Shown here: positions 1 to 8,445 of the stretch, in pieces
How positions within the stretch are numbered: position 1 is the stretch's first letter
How the letters are laid out: each line of letters opens with the position of its first letter
Assembly: GCA_963799065.1 (NCBI GenBank)
Contig: CAWCVJ010000001.1
Span: 992,001 to 1,056,000, forward strand
DNA from: JAJPHW01 sp963799065
GTDB lineage: Bacteria > Acidobacteriota > Terriglobia > Terriglobales > Acidobacteriaceae
DNA: 64,000 nt
Reading direction: 5' to 3'
Translations under genes and position numbers: made by a program
Notes under the pieces: generated by a model
Database searches by the model: none
What the model was told of the DNA's origin: nothing
Seen by the model: only the letters and a program-made list of their open reading frames with translations

Positions 1-567
1 TCCCCAGTAGCTATTCATCCAATATCCAAAAATCCCAAGCCGGAGAGCGGCCAGCATCCCTCCAAACAGAGCCCATCCTGATGAAACCCAGCCTTGCAAG
101 GCCCAGACGATCGCGGCGCACATGATAGACGTGCTTAGCAACACTCCGATCCAGGTATGCCCTAACAGCTGTCCCAACGCCAAGGTCAATCCTTGCGCTG
201 GTGGGTACATGGACATATATGTAGGCTGCTGAATCACATGGAAGGTTTCAAAATGCACCCACATGGGATGAGTCGGATTGGTCAGCCTCCCGTGGGCAAA
301 CGTGTCCGCTGCCAGGAGATAGCTGAACTCATCGTCGACCGCCGGCAATCGAGTACCCAGCAAGGGGATGAGGGCGGTTCGAGCACAAAGAGGCAACAAT
401 CCAACAACGATGATGCAGAGAGGTTTTCGCCGAGATAATCTTAGAAGGAATTGTTCGATCAATCTAAGAATTGGAAATCCCGGCTTATCCCGTCGGAAAA
501 GTACGATCCAGATGACGGCAGCAAGAACCGTGCCCACTTCGACGATCTGGTTCCAGTCTATCCCCAT
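1..567 (-). CDS. GT39/ArnT-like membrane glycosyltransferase, 3' end cut by window
   Basis: This open frame runs off the window edge; 189 codons are visible from an ATG at 567. The N-terminus has a hydrophobic segment (about residues 9-24), a basic stretch, and a second membrane segment (about 50-70). It is followed by an Asp-Asp-Glu motif (residues 78-80) in the first periplasmic loop and a Pro/Tyr/Met-rich stretch, then more hydrophobic helices. A DD/DE motif after the first helices is typical of GT-C enzymes of the GT39 (PMT/ArnT) type, which move sugars from polyprenyl-phosphate carriers at the outer face of the membrane. The acceptor cannot be told. It starts 22 bases behind the phosphofructokinase stop on the same strand, so it may be co-transcribed. 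Family call by motif and topology only. Confidence 0.7.
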   Translation of the reverse strand, partial: MGIDWNQIVEVGTVLAAVIWIVLFRRDKPGFPILRLIEQFLLRLSRRKPLCIIVVGLLPLCARTALIPLLGTRLPAVDDEFSYLLAADTFAHGRLTNPTHPMWVHFETFHVIQQPTYMSMYPPAQGLTLALGQLLGHTWIGVLLSTSIMCAAIVWALQGWVSSGWALFGGMLAALRLGIFGYWMNSYWG

Positions 568-588
568 TACCCATTCGACCCTAACACG

Positions 589-1620
589 TTAATCCAGAAT
601 GCCAGCGGCCACGTCCATCATTTCCTGATCGACGGTGCGATTGGTGGCGATGGCCTCAGCGAGAGGGACGGATACCAGCTTATTCCCGCGCAAAGCCGCC
701 ATCGTGCCGAAGTCGCCCTTGTGAACCATGTCGATGGCGGCGAGTCCATAGCGGGTGGCCAGAACACGGTCGAAGGCGCTTGGCGAACCACCCCGCTGAA
801 TGTGGCCGAGAACCACGGCGCGCGTCTCGAATCCCGTCAACTTTTCAATCTCCTGTGCCAAAGCATTGCCGACGCCGCCCAGCCGTGAGTGGCCAAATTC
901 ATCTTTCCCCAAGTCCTTGAGATGTTGAGACGCCGCGTTCGCGAATTTTGCTCCCTCGGCGACCACCACTATGCTGAAATAGCGGCCCCGGGCGTGGCGA
1001 TTGCGAATTGTTTCTGCCACGTTGTCGATGTCGAAGGGCTGCTCAGGGATCAGAATCACGTCCGCCCCGCCGGCAATTCCGCTGTGGATGGCGATCCAGC
1101 CGGCATCGCGTCCCATCACCTCCACAATCATCACGCGGTTGTGGGCCTCCGCGGTCGTGTGCACGCGGTCGATCGCTTCGGTCGCGATGTTGACCGCGGT
1201 ATCGAAACCGAACGTGTAATCTGTGCCAGCCAGATCATTGTCGATGGTTTTGGGCACGCCCACCACCTTCATCCCTCGGTCGAACAATTTCTTGGCGACC
1301 GACAGGGTGTCGTCACCGCCGATGGCAATGAGAGCGTCAAGTCCTTCCTTCTTGATATTCGCTATGCAGATGTCGAGGCCATTTTCGCGCTTTGCCGGAT
1401 TGGTTCTCGAGGTGCGCAAAATCGTTCCACCGCGCGGGAGAATGCCCCCCACGGACTCGAGATCGAGAACCATCGTCTTGTCTTCAAGGACGCCGCGCCA
1501 GCCTTCCATGAAGCCGACGAACTCGTCTTGATAATGAAAAACTCCCTTGCGCACCACTGCGCGGATGACCGCGTTAAGTCCGGGGCAATCGCCGCCGCCC
1601 GTAAGAATGCCGATCTTCAT
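589..1620 (-). CDS. pfkA: 6-phosphofructokinase, residues of the PPi-dependent type
   Basis: Cytoplasmic glycolytic enzyme phosphorylating fructose 6-phosphate, 343 residues, normal for the single-domain PfkA family. The N-terminal GGGDCPG donor loop is intact, as are PKTIDND (123-129, with the catalytic Asp pair) and the MGR and GHIQRGG substrate motifs. Two positions decide the phosphoryl donor in this family: 104 and 124 in E. coli numbering, which this protein matches without offset. Here they are Asp104 (GGDDT) and Lys124, the combination of pyrophosphate-dependent enzymes, whereas ATP-dependent E. coli PfkA has Gly at both. I therefore expect a reversible PPi-PFK, by inference. The stretch upstream (1621-1873) has no gene. 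Confidence 0.93.
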   Translation of the reverse strand: MKIGILTGGGDCPGLNAVIRAVVRKGVFHYQDEFVGFMEGWRGVLEDKTMVLDLESVGGILPRGGTILRTSRTNPAKRENGLDICIANIKKEGLDALIAIGGDDTLSVAKKLFDRGMKVVGVPKTIDNDLAGTDYTFGFDTAVNIATEAIDRVHTTAEAHNRVMIVEVMGRDAGWIAIHSGIAGGADVILIPEQPFDIDNVAETIRNRHARGRYFSIVVVAEGAKFANAASQHLKDLGKDEFGHSRLGGVGNALAQEIEKLTGFETRAVVLGHIQRGGSPSAFDRVLATRYGLAAIDMVHKGDFGTMAALRGNKLVSVPLAEAIATNRTVDQEMMDVAAGILD

Positions 1621-1779
1621 GGACCGCTCCTATAATCTCCGTTGAACCTCACCCCTTATACAGCGGCGAGCCACGCGAGTGAACTGCTTGTGGAATTAGA
1701 ATCCGGAACAAGCAGAATAACATCAGTACTTTGCAAATTCGTGAGGAAAATCGTTTTTGTAATAGGGGTCTACGGAATG

Positions 1780-1800
1780 ACCAGACCTAGGCGGTCTGGT
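1780..1800. repeat. Perfect 8-bp inverted repeat, 5-nt loop
   Basis: ACCAGACC at 1780-1787 and GGTCTGGT at 1793-1800 flank a TAGGC loop. It lies in the 253-base gap between the PBP stop (1874) and the PFK start (1620), both genes on the minus strand. No T-tract follows on either strand, so an operator upstream of PFK, or a weak terminator behind the PBP, are both possible. Nothing else is evident in the gap. Confidence 0.5.
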
Positions 1801-1873
1801 TTGACAGCGTTTCTCAATCAGAAACGTGGGCCCACGCGGGGAAGCACGATCCCTTACCGGGACTGCACTCTTA

Positions 1874-3103
1874 CTACTGCACCATGGCCGAGCCGGTGAA
1901 GGCCGTGGTCGATGGCAGGCTGGGCTTTGCCATGAAGAAGTCGTGCTGGTAGAGGTTGTGATACATGCGTCCGGCGAGTTCCGCGGCTTTGGGGCCGAAC
2001 GTAGGACGTCCGCCTTCGAGGAAGATGACGACTACGATGCGGCCGATGCTCGTATTGGCGTAAGAGGCGAACCATCCGAATCGGGTGCCCGCACGCGAAC
2101 ACGTCCCGGTCTTGCCCAGGATGTTTTCTTCATTGAAGTTGAGTTTGACGCTGCGCGCGGTCCCGTACTGCACGGCGCCTTCCATGCCGTCGGCGATTTC
2201 AGGAATGAGCTGCGCAATGTCGAGGTGACGCTTGACCACGGGCTGGAAGTTGGCGACTTCGTCGGCGCTGGTGGGATGTTGCAAGTAATAAAGTGTGCCG
2301 CCGTTGGCGATCGCTGAGACTAGGGCACCCAATTGCAGGGGGGTCATGGAGACGCCCTCCCCGAACGAGCACATCTTACCCACCCCGCCCAGACTCGCCG
2401 GAATTTCTTCTTCAGGATACCTTCCCAACTGTTCACCGGGAATCTGGTATCCGGCGAGTTCGCCCAAGCCGAATTGGTGAGCGTAATAGCTGACTTTTTC
2501 AAATCCTAAATCGCGCCCCAGCGCCTCGAAGTAAGCGTTGTTCGAATGCGCGAGCGCCTCCGTCAAGTTCATGCGGTAGTGGCCGCCGAGGCTGACCGGA
2601 GTTGTCTTGGTGATCAGACCCTCGCTCAACGCCGCCAGCGCAACCGAAAGCTTAATCGTGGAACAGGGCTGCGCTCCGCTCGACAGAGCCAGTTTCTGGT
2701 TCACCATGGCAAGGACGCGTCCACTGGTGGGCTCGATGGCGACGACTGTGCCGTTCATATTGCCTAGCGCGTCGATTGCGGCTTGGCGGACTACCGGATC
2801 TTCTCCGGCAAAATTGTCGCCCTCGGTTATATCTTCCGAAGTAAATGAACTGGCGGTGAAGCGCTCCCCGAAATAGCGATGGGCGCGATGATGGATGCCG
2901 TTGCTGGTGCGCACGGCGCGTGCGTGCGTGGTGGCGTGGCTTCTGGCCAGGTGCCGCATCCGATGCCGGGCGTGTGCGGACTCCGTAACCTTGGGCGATT
3001 TGGGCCGCGTAAGCGTAGTGGTATTCACGGTCGCTGCGACGGCGGCGAAAACCGAGGCTAGAATAATAACCAAAACACTTGTGGCGCGACTCGTACCAGA
3101 CAT
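1874..3103 (-). CDS. Transpeptidase-only penicillin-binding protein
   Basis: A 409-residue periplasmic D,D-transpeptidase-type protein with an N-terminal membrane anchor/signal (about 8-27) and a long His/Arg/Ala-rich linker (about 33-80). A penicillin-binding transpeptidase domain with all three active-site motifs follows: Ser148-Thr-Ile-Lys151, Ser187-Asn-Asn189 and Lys-Thr-Gly-Thr near residue 335. There is no glycosyltransferase domain and no PASTA domain, and the protein is shorter than usual class B PBPs (550-700), whose N-terminal dimerisation module is missing. The start is supported by AGGAG 6 bases before the ATG. The role (cross-linking versus a beta-lactam sensor or class D-like enzyme) cannot be settled from sequence alone. 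The polyhistidine-like linker is unusual. Confidence 0.85.
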   Translation of the reverse strand: MSGTSRATSVLVIILASVFAAVAATVNTTTLTRPKSPKVTESAHARHRMRHLARSHATTHARAVRTSNGIHHRAHRYFGERFTASSFTSEDITEGDNFAGEDPVVRQAAIDALGNMNGTVVAIEPTSGRVLAMVNQKLALSSGAQPCSTIKLSVALAALSEGLITKTTPVSLGGHYRMNLTEALAHSNNAYFEALGRDLGFEKVSYYAHQFGLGELAGYQIPGEQLGRYPEEEIPASLGGVGKMCSFGEGVSMTPLQLGALVSAIANGGTLYYLQHPTSADEVANFQPVVKRHLDIAQLIPEIADGMEGAVQYGTARSVKLNFNEENILGKTGTCSRAGTRFGWFASYANTSIGRIVVVIFLEGGRPTFGPKAAELAGRMYHNLYQHDFFMAKPSLPSTTAFTGSAMVQ

Positions 3104-3455
3104 CGAACTCCTAGTAAACCGGTGAAATGGCGCTTGCTGCCTGCTTAAGTGAGATGCAACGCGAATGCCAAAAGTATGAAACTCGGGTAACTCGTTGCAA
3201 CTGTTGCGATAGTAAAAGAGTGGCTACCGTCGCGCAATCAAAAAGTTATCTAATGCGAAATCAAAGCGTTTCGACGCAAGTCTATGTCAGGGAAAGAGTT
3301 GCATCGTTATTATGTCGGTTCCTGGCACTTTCGTAATCGATTGCTTGATTACTGGAATGATACTCCCTACAGGGAACGCCGGTTCCATTTACGACGTTCT
3401 TTGATTGTCTGTGTTCGTTCCCCAAGGGGCGGAGAAATACGTTCGCCGGGCCGAT
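3104..3455. other. 352-base gene-free stretch
   Basis: Between two minus-strand genes. It holds the candidate PBP promoter and a short imperfect direct repeat around 3181-3212 (AACTCG twice; GTTGCAACT/GTTGCGAT). Short frames here have no ribosome binding site or recognisable protein character. I see no RNA gene or convincing terminator behind the DUF421 gene. Confidence 0.5.
3209..3237 (-). promoter_or_regulatory. Candidate promoter of the PBP gene
   Basis: On the minus strand TTGCGC (3237-3232) is followed after 17 bases by TACTAT (3214-3209), about 105 bases before the PBP start codon. Weak match to a sigma-70-type promoter; placement only. Confidence 0.3.
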
Positions 3456-3995
3456 CTAGTGTTTTTGCAGAAACCGCTTTCTGGCCGGACGGTGCGTACT
3501 GCCCACGGACTGTGGCTCATCGGCGTTGATGTCGTCGTATTTCAGAACGCTGATTGTGCCGTCCACTTCCAACACCGCCAGTGCAACGTCCGAGCAGGTC
3601 GCAACTCCGTGCTCACGCAAGGATCGGTTCAGTTCGTCCATGCTGACGCGTTCGCGCGCCATATGTTCTGTAATGATTTTTCCATCATGAATCAAAAGCG
3701 TCGGCTGACCCTCGAGTAGCTTACGGAATTTCCGGCTGCCGGAGGATAGATTTCCGACCAGATGATTCACCGCGAGCAGAGTCGCAGCGGCCGTGACTCC
3801 GCCCAGCAAAGAGGTGTCCGGGCCAGTCATCGCGTTCTGCACCGAGTTGCTGATGAGCAGCAGCAGGGTCAGGTCGAAGGGAGTCATCTGCCCCACCTCC
3901 CGCTTTCCACTCAGGCGCACACCAAAAAGAACTACGGCATAGACTGTGAGCGTGCGCAGTGCAATTCCGAAAAGAACGTGTGCGCCCGGATACAT
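3456..3995 (-). CDS. DUF421/YetF-family membrane protein
   Basis: A 179-residue protein. The first part holds two or three membrane helices (about 7-80), including the family's conserved GKREVGQMTPFDL segment right after the first helix. It then carries the cytoplasmic YetF domain with its Leu-Leu-Ile-x-x-Gly core (QPTLLIHDGKI) and an Asp-Glu-Leu motif typical of the family. Function is not established for the family; related Bacillus proteins (YetF, YrbG) are membrane proteins linked to spore or stress physiology. It is slightly shorter than YetF (about 230). Its start lies 9 bases behind the stop of the upstream coiled-coil protein on the same strand, so the two are probably one operon. The C-terminal tail after the domain is basic. 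Confidence 0.88.
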   Translation of the reverse strand: MYPGAHVLFGIALRTLTVYAVVLFGVRLSGKREVGQMTPFDLTLLLLISNSVQNAMTGPDTSLLGGVTAAATLLAVNHLVGNLSSGSRKFRKLLEGQPTLLIHDGKIITEHMARERVSMDELNRSLREHGVATCSDVALAVLEVDGTISVLKYDDINADEPQSVGSTHRPARKRFLQKH

Positions 3996-4004
3996 GGGCC
4001 CGCG

Positions 4005-4832
4005 CTACTGACCCGTCGTTACTGGCACCGACGCGCTCTTTGGAGTGCTCAGGTATCCGGTGACTTGTTTCTTGGTTACTGTCCAAACCACGATCTCGAA
4101 TAAGTTGTGGTCGCGACCGCTGTAGAACTGAATGGGTTCGCTTATGTTCTTATCTTTCTTTTCAATTGTTTTATCGTCCGATGTGACGTTCAGGGTGAAT
4201 TTCCCGCGCTTTTCATCGGCCTTCCTGAGTTGTAAGCTCACCGTTCCCACCGGCTGGGGAGCGGCGCCCTTGACTAAGGTGAATTCATAATAGTTGCGAT
4301 CGCCTTTGTGTTTCAGGATTTCCAGATCCCCACGCGTATTGGCAATCAACCCGCTCTGTTGACCCAGATCGCCGATCGTGCTTTGCAGCTTGGCTTCGGT
4401 GGCGGCGAGCTCGGTTTTAGTCGACGCGACATCGGTCTTTACGCCACCCACGTCCGTCTTGACGCTGGCCACTTCTCCGCTGACCTGACTAACTTGACTG
4501 GCCTGTTTTTTCTGCTCTGCCGCCAAGCGAGCCTCAGCCGACTTCTGCTGCGCCTGCAACTCTGAGGACCGCTGCGCCAGCTCAGCCTTGGTCATTCCCA
4601 ACTGCTTGGCGAGAGTCTCATTGTCAGATTCCGCCGCTTCCATGCGCTTGGTAAGGTCGGCAATCTGTCCGGAGGTGGCCACGTTCTGCTGTCCCAGTTT
4701 GTCGATCTTTCCACGCAGATCATAAAGAAGGTAGCCCGAACCCGCCACGTAGAGCGCGGCCAGCGCCAGCAAAATCCACTTACCCGCATTACTCTCCGTC
4801 GACTGCACGACCGAAACTTGACCGTCCGCCAT
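4005..4832 (-). CDS. Membrane-anchored coiled-coil protein, function unknown
   Basis: 275 residues. One membrane helix (about 18-36) is followed by a long coiled coil (about 40-165) rich in Gln, Lys, Glu and Ala; heptad-like tandem units VASVKTDV / VGGVKTDV / VASTKTEL occur near 120-140. A C-terminal domain (about 175-265) looks beta-rich. The protein is probably anchored in the inner membrane with the coiled coil and C-terminal domain outside. GGAGGAACC lies just before the ATG. I do not recognise a named family; similar proteins with this layout occur in Acidobacteriota. It directly precedes a DUF421 gene in a probable two-gene operon, and the divergent DHA2 exporter shares its upstream region (4833-5108). 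Confidence 0.75.
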   Translation of the reverse strand: MADGQVSVVQSTESNAGKWILLALAALYVAGSGYLLYDLRGKIDKLGQQNVATSGQIADLTKRMEAAESDNETLAKQLGMTKAELAQRSSELQAQQKSAEARLAAEQKKQASQVSQVSGEVASVKTDVGGVKTDVASTKTELAATEAKLQSTIGDLGQQSGLIANTRGDLEILKHKGDRNYYEFTLVKGAAPQPVGTVSLQLRKADEKRGKFTLNVTSDDKTIEKKDKNISEPIQFYSGRDHNLFEIVVWTVTKKQVTGYLSTPKSASVPVTTGQ

Positions 4833-5108
4833 AGAAGGTTCCTCCAGTTGTGGTTAGATGCTGGATGTATTGTGTTTTAGCCTTGCTGCGATGTCAAACG
4901 GTCATTAGTGCCTGTCCTGATGCCATTGCCTGGCGCCAGCTGGCGGCGTCAAGAACTCTTTCCGGAGCGTTCCATCCTTTCTGATACAAAGGTTGGTTGT
5001 TGAAACGGTGGATCACGGCATATTTCTTTCGAGGGATCGAATTACTTATTTGAGACGAACCCATCTCCCAGTTCATCAAAAATCGAGCAAGCAACATTCA
5101 TAAACGAA

Positions 5109-6716
5109 ATGTCAGCGAACGTTGCAACCATACCGATCGTCGCGCCCCGGCTAAGGGCGGTCAATCCCTGGCTGATTGCGATCACAGTGACGCTGGCGAC
5201 TTTCATGGAGTTGCTCGACACCGCGATCGCCAACGTCTCGTTACCGCACATCGCCGGCGGCCTTGCCGCGAGTTACGACGAGAGCACATGGGTTTTAACC
5301 AGTTACCTCGTCGCCAACGCGATCGTACTGCCCCTCAGCGCGTGGTTGAGCCGCGTTTTCGGGCGCAAGAATTATTACATGACCTGCGTCGGCCTGTTCG
5401 CGGTCAGCTCCTTGATGTGCGGACTTGCCCCCAGTCTCGGATTGCTGATTTTCTTTCGTGTGCTGCAAGGGATTGGTGGCGGCGGCTTAGCTCCCGTCGA
5501 GCAAGCGATCTTAGTGGATACGTTCCCCGCCAATAAACGCGCCGCGGCATTCGCGCTTTACAGTATGGCCATCGTAACCGCGCCCGCCATCGGGCCGCCG
5601 CTAGGTGGCTGGATCACCGATAACTTTTCCTGGCGATGGGTCTTCTTTATCAATGTGCCGATAGGGTTGTTGTCGCTCATCCTGACCAGTCGCATCGTCT
5701 CCGACCCGCCGGAATTCAAACGCGAAGTCGAAGAGGCGCGTGCGGCGGGAAGATTGAAGATCGACTATGTTGGCATCCTTCTGATCGCCATCGGCTTCGC
5801 CTGCCTCGAAGTCGTTCTCGACCGCGGACAGGAAGACGACTGGTTCGGTAGTCACTTTATCGTCGCGTTCTTTGCATTGGCCGTGGTGACACTTGTGGTG
5901 GCGATCGTTTGGGAGTTGCGCCACGATGATCCGGTGGTTGAATTGGCGCTGCTGAAGGAACGCAACTTCGCCATTTCCAACATATTTTATTTTCTCTTCG
6001 GATTCATCCTTTTCGGTTCAACCGTACTCATTCCGCAAATGCTGCAATCCCTCTACGGATATACGGCAACCGACGCCGGACTGGTGCTTGGCCCTGGCGC
6101 GCTGGTGATTGTGATTTTGGCGCCGTTGGTCGTGCAATTGGTCAAACGCGTTCCGGTCTCGCGATTGATTGGCTTTGGGTTCGTGATTCTGGGCTGCGCG
6201 CTCTGGTACTATGCCAGCTTCAACCTCGCGACTAATTACGGCAAAGAAGCTTTTGCGCGCGTGATTCAGGGTTTCGGTCTGGCATTCCTATTCGTCCCTA
6301 CGAGCCAACTTGCCTATTCGCTGCTGCCCAAAAATAAAAACAACAAAGCGTCCAGCCTGACGAATCTTTTTCGCAACTGGGGAGGCAGCTTCGGCATTGC
6401 TTTCGTTACCACGATGATTCAGCGCCGCACACAATACCACCGCAGCATTCTGGTGGCGCATGTGGGCAATGAAAGTGGAACCGTCCAATCTATGCTGTCC
6501 GGAATTACAAGCCAACTGATGCATCAGGGCTACTCTGCGTCAGACGCCGCCGTTCGGGCCATCGCGCGCATCGATGGATTAGTGCAGCAGCAGGCGTCCA
6601 TCTTGGCCTTCTTGGATTGTTTCTGGATTCTGGGCGTCGTGGCATTCTGCGCGCCCCTTCTTACCTTCTTCATTCGCAGATTTAACCAGACCGGTGGTGG
6701 GCCGGCTGCGCACTAG
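5109..6716 (+). CDS. DHA2-family (EmrB/QacA) drug exporter
   Basis: 535-residue major facilitator with about 14 predicted membrane helices. Helix 1 carries the family signature LDTAIANVSLPHIAGG (about 37-52). This is followed by STWVLTSYLVANAIVLPLSAWLS and the loop 2-3 motif GRK, and later by the antiporter motif GxxxGPxxGG (AIGPPLGGWI). These define the H+-coupled DHA2 class that expels hydrophobic compounds. No membrane-fusion (EmrA) or TolC partner lies next to it in this window. It is transcribed divergently from the coiled-coil gene; the last 4 bases overlap the end of the convergent UbiD gene. No strong ribosome binding site precedes the ATG. Confidence 0.93.
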   Translation: MSANVATIPIVAPRLRAVNPWLIAITVTLATFMELLDTAIANVSLPHIAGGLAASYDESTWVLTSYLVANAIVLPLSAWLSRVFGRKNYYMTCVGLFAVSSLMCGLAPSLGLLIFFRVLQGIGGGGLAPVEQAILVDTFPANKRAAAFALYSMAIVTAPAIGPPLGGWITDNFSWRWVFFINVPIGLLSLILTSRIVSDPPEFKREVEEARAAGRLKIDYVGILLIAIGFACLEVVLDRGQEDDWFGSHFIVAFFALAVVTLVVAIVWELRHDDPVVELALLKERNFAISNIFYFLFGFILFGSTVLIPQMLQSLYGYTATDAGLVLGPGALVIVILAPLVVQLVKRVPVSRLIGFGFVILGCALWYYASFNLATNYGKEAFARVIQGFGLAFLFVPTSQLAYSLLPKNKNNKASSLTNLFRNWGGSFGIAFVTTMIQRRTQYHRSILVAHVGNESGTVQSMLSGITSQLMHQGYSASDAAVRAIARIDGLVQQQASILAFLDCFWILGVVAFCAPLLTFFIRRFNQTGGGPAAH

Positions 6717-8311
6717 CCGATCTTCATTTCCCTCAACAGCCCCGCCCACTTCGCATCGACCGCGCTCTTGGTCTTGCTGTCCATGCGAATCTCGTCCGGC
6801 CATGGCCGCGCAAAGCCTTCCGCGGGCCACTTGCGAGTGGCGTCGATGCCCATCTTGGAGCCGTAATTGGGAAGCCGTGAGGCGTGATCGAGCGAATCGA
6901 TCGGTCCCATAGTGAATTGAATATCGCGCTCGGGATCGATATTGTTCAGCACCTTTAACGTTACGTCGCCGATGTCTTGAACGTTCACATCTTCGTCAAC
7001 GACCAGAATGCATTTGGTGAACATCGCTTGCCCCAGCGACCAGACCGCATTCATCACCTTGCGCGCCTGCCCCGCATAGGATTTGCGAATCGACACGATC
7101 ATCAGATTATGAAATACGCCCTCGATCGGCAGATTCACATCGACGATTTCTGGGATGGTCAGCTTCATCAGCGGCAAGAAAATCCTTTCAACCGCTTTGC
7201 CCATCCAGGCGTCTTCCATGGGAGGCTTGCCTACCAGCGTCGTCGCGTAAATCGGGTCTTTGCGGTGAGTAATGCAGGTGATGTGAAACACGGGATACAA
7301 ATCTTCCAGCGAATAGAATCCGGTGTGATCGCCGAATGGGCCCTCGGTGCGCAGTTCGTCAAGTTGGACGTAGCCTTCAAGAATGATTTCGGCGGCCGCT
7401 GGCACTTCGAGATCGACGGTCTCGCACTTCACCAGTTCCACCGGCTTCTGCCGCAGGAAGCCCGCAATCATGTACTCCTCAACTTCCGGGGGTGCCGGGA
7501 CGATGGCGGAAAAAGTCAGCGCTGGATCCGTTCCGATCGCAACGGCAACCTCCATCTTCCCGCTCGGACCCGCCCCTTCGATGGCCACCGATCCGCCCGC
7601 CGAACGCGCCATCAAGGCGACCGATGCGGTCGCCGCTTCTCGCGTGTCAGTTCCCTGAGCGCCCCCTCCCGTTGGAGCCGCCATTTTCATGCGATCTCGA
7701 AAATGTTCAGCGGCAACCTTTTGGCGCTGCCAGTGCATTCCCGTCGTCTGGCCGTCATACACCTGCATGCGGTACATGCCGACATTTCGTTTTCCGGTAT
7801 GCGGATCGCGGGTCACCACACACGGCAATGTGATAAATCTGCCGCCATCCTGCGGCCAGCATTGCAGAATAGGAAAATCCAGCAGCGAAAATTTGTCTCT
7901 TCTAATTACTTGTTTGCAGGGGCCGGTCGCCACCGTCTTGGGGAAAAAGCTGCCCATCTCTTGCAGCATCGGCAGCATCTTGATCTTGTCCAGAAATCCT
8001 TGCGGAGATTTCACGTCCATGAAGTGGCGGATGCGCCCGGCGATCTCGTCGAAGTCATTGACGCCCATGGCGAGCTTCATGCGCCGCGCCGATCCGAATT
8101 GATTGATCAGTACCTGCGCGCCAGCGTAACCGCCAACGTTCTTGAACAGCAGCGCGGGACCGCCCGGCTCGCCCTTGCCATCGCGTCCCTTGCTCACTCG
8201 GTCGGCGATTTCCGCGATCTCTAAGATGGGATCGACTTCGGTCTGAATTACACGTAATTCGCCGGCGCGTTCGAGCGCGGCGATCCATTCCCGCAGATCA
8301 TCGTAGGCCAA
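6713..8311 (-). CDS. ubiD: UbiD-family (prenylated-FMN) decarboxylase
   Basis: 532 residues, close to family length. It carries the conserved core of prFMN-dependent reversible decarboxylases: MYRMQVYDGQTTGMHWQ (about 179-195), EGPFGDHTGFYS (about 322-333) and the C-terminal DATRKWPAEGF region. Such enzymes decarboxylate aromatic or unsaturated acids; in quinone makers they act on the prenylated hydroxybenzoate or a futalosine-route intermediate. No UbiX flavin prenyltransferase, which supplies the cofactor, is present in this window. The start is a TTG with AGGAG 8 bases upstream. The substrate remains open: respiratory quinone synthesis is likely because ubiE is also in the window, but an aromatic-acid role is possible. 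Confidence 0.9.
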   Translation of the reverse strand: MAYDDLREWIAALERAGELRVIQTEVDPILEIAEIADRVSKGRDGKGEPGGPALLFKNVGGYAGAQVLINQFGSARRMKLAMGVNDFDEIAGRIRHFMDVKSPQGFLDKIKMLPMLQEMGSFFPKTVATGPCKQVIRRDKFSLLDFPILQCWPQDGGRFITLPCVVTRDPHTGKRNVGMYRMQVYDGQTTGMHWQRQKVAAEHFRDRMKMAAPTGGGAQGTDTREAATASVALMARSAGGSVAIEGAGPSGKMEVAVAIGTDPALTFSAIVPAPPEVEEYMIAGFLRQKPVELVKCETVDLEVPAAAEIILEGYVQLDELRTEGPFGDHTGFYSLEDLYPVFHITCITHRKDPIYATTLVGKPPMEDAWMGKAVERIFLPLMKLTIPEIVDVNLPIEGVFHNLMIVSIRKSYAGQARKVMNAVWSLGQAMFTKCILVVDEDVNVQDIGDVTLKVLNNIDPERDIQFTMGPIDSLDHASRLPNYGSKMGIDATRKWPAEGFARPWPDEIRMDSKTKSAVDAKWAGLLREMKIG

Positions 8312-8445
8312 TCGGTGTTCTCCTAAGCGAACTCCGATTATAAGTCTTGGCGACAGAAGCTATGCGATGTTAAGCGAAGATGCGTACCCCACTTATCCCG
8401 TTTTTTGCAACGGGGTGCGGAAATTTGACTCACGATGAAGTCACC

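Noticed and set aside
3104..3455. Short plus-strand frames in the gene-free stretch
   Set aside because: No ribosome binding site, no conserved composition and no continuation into neighbouring genes.
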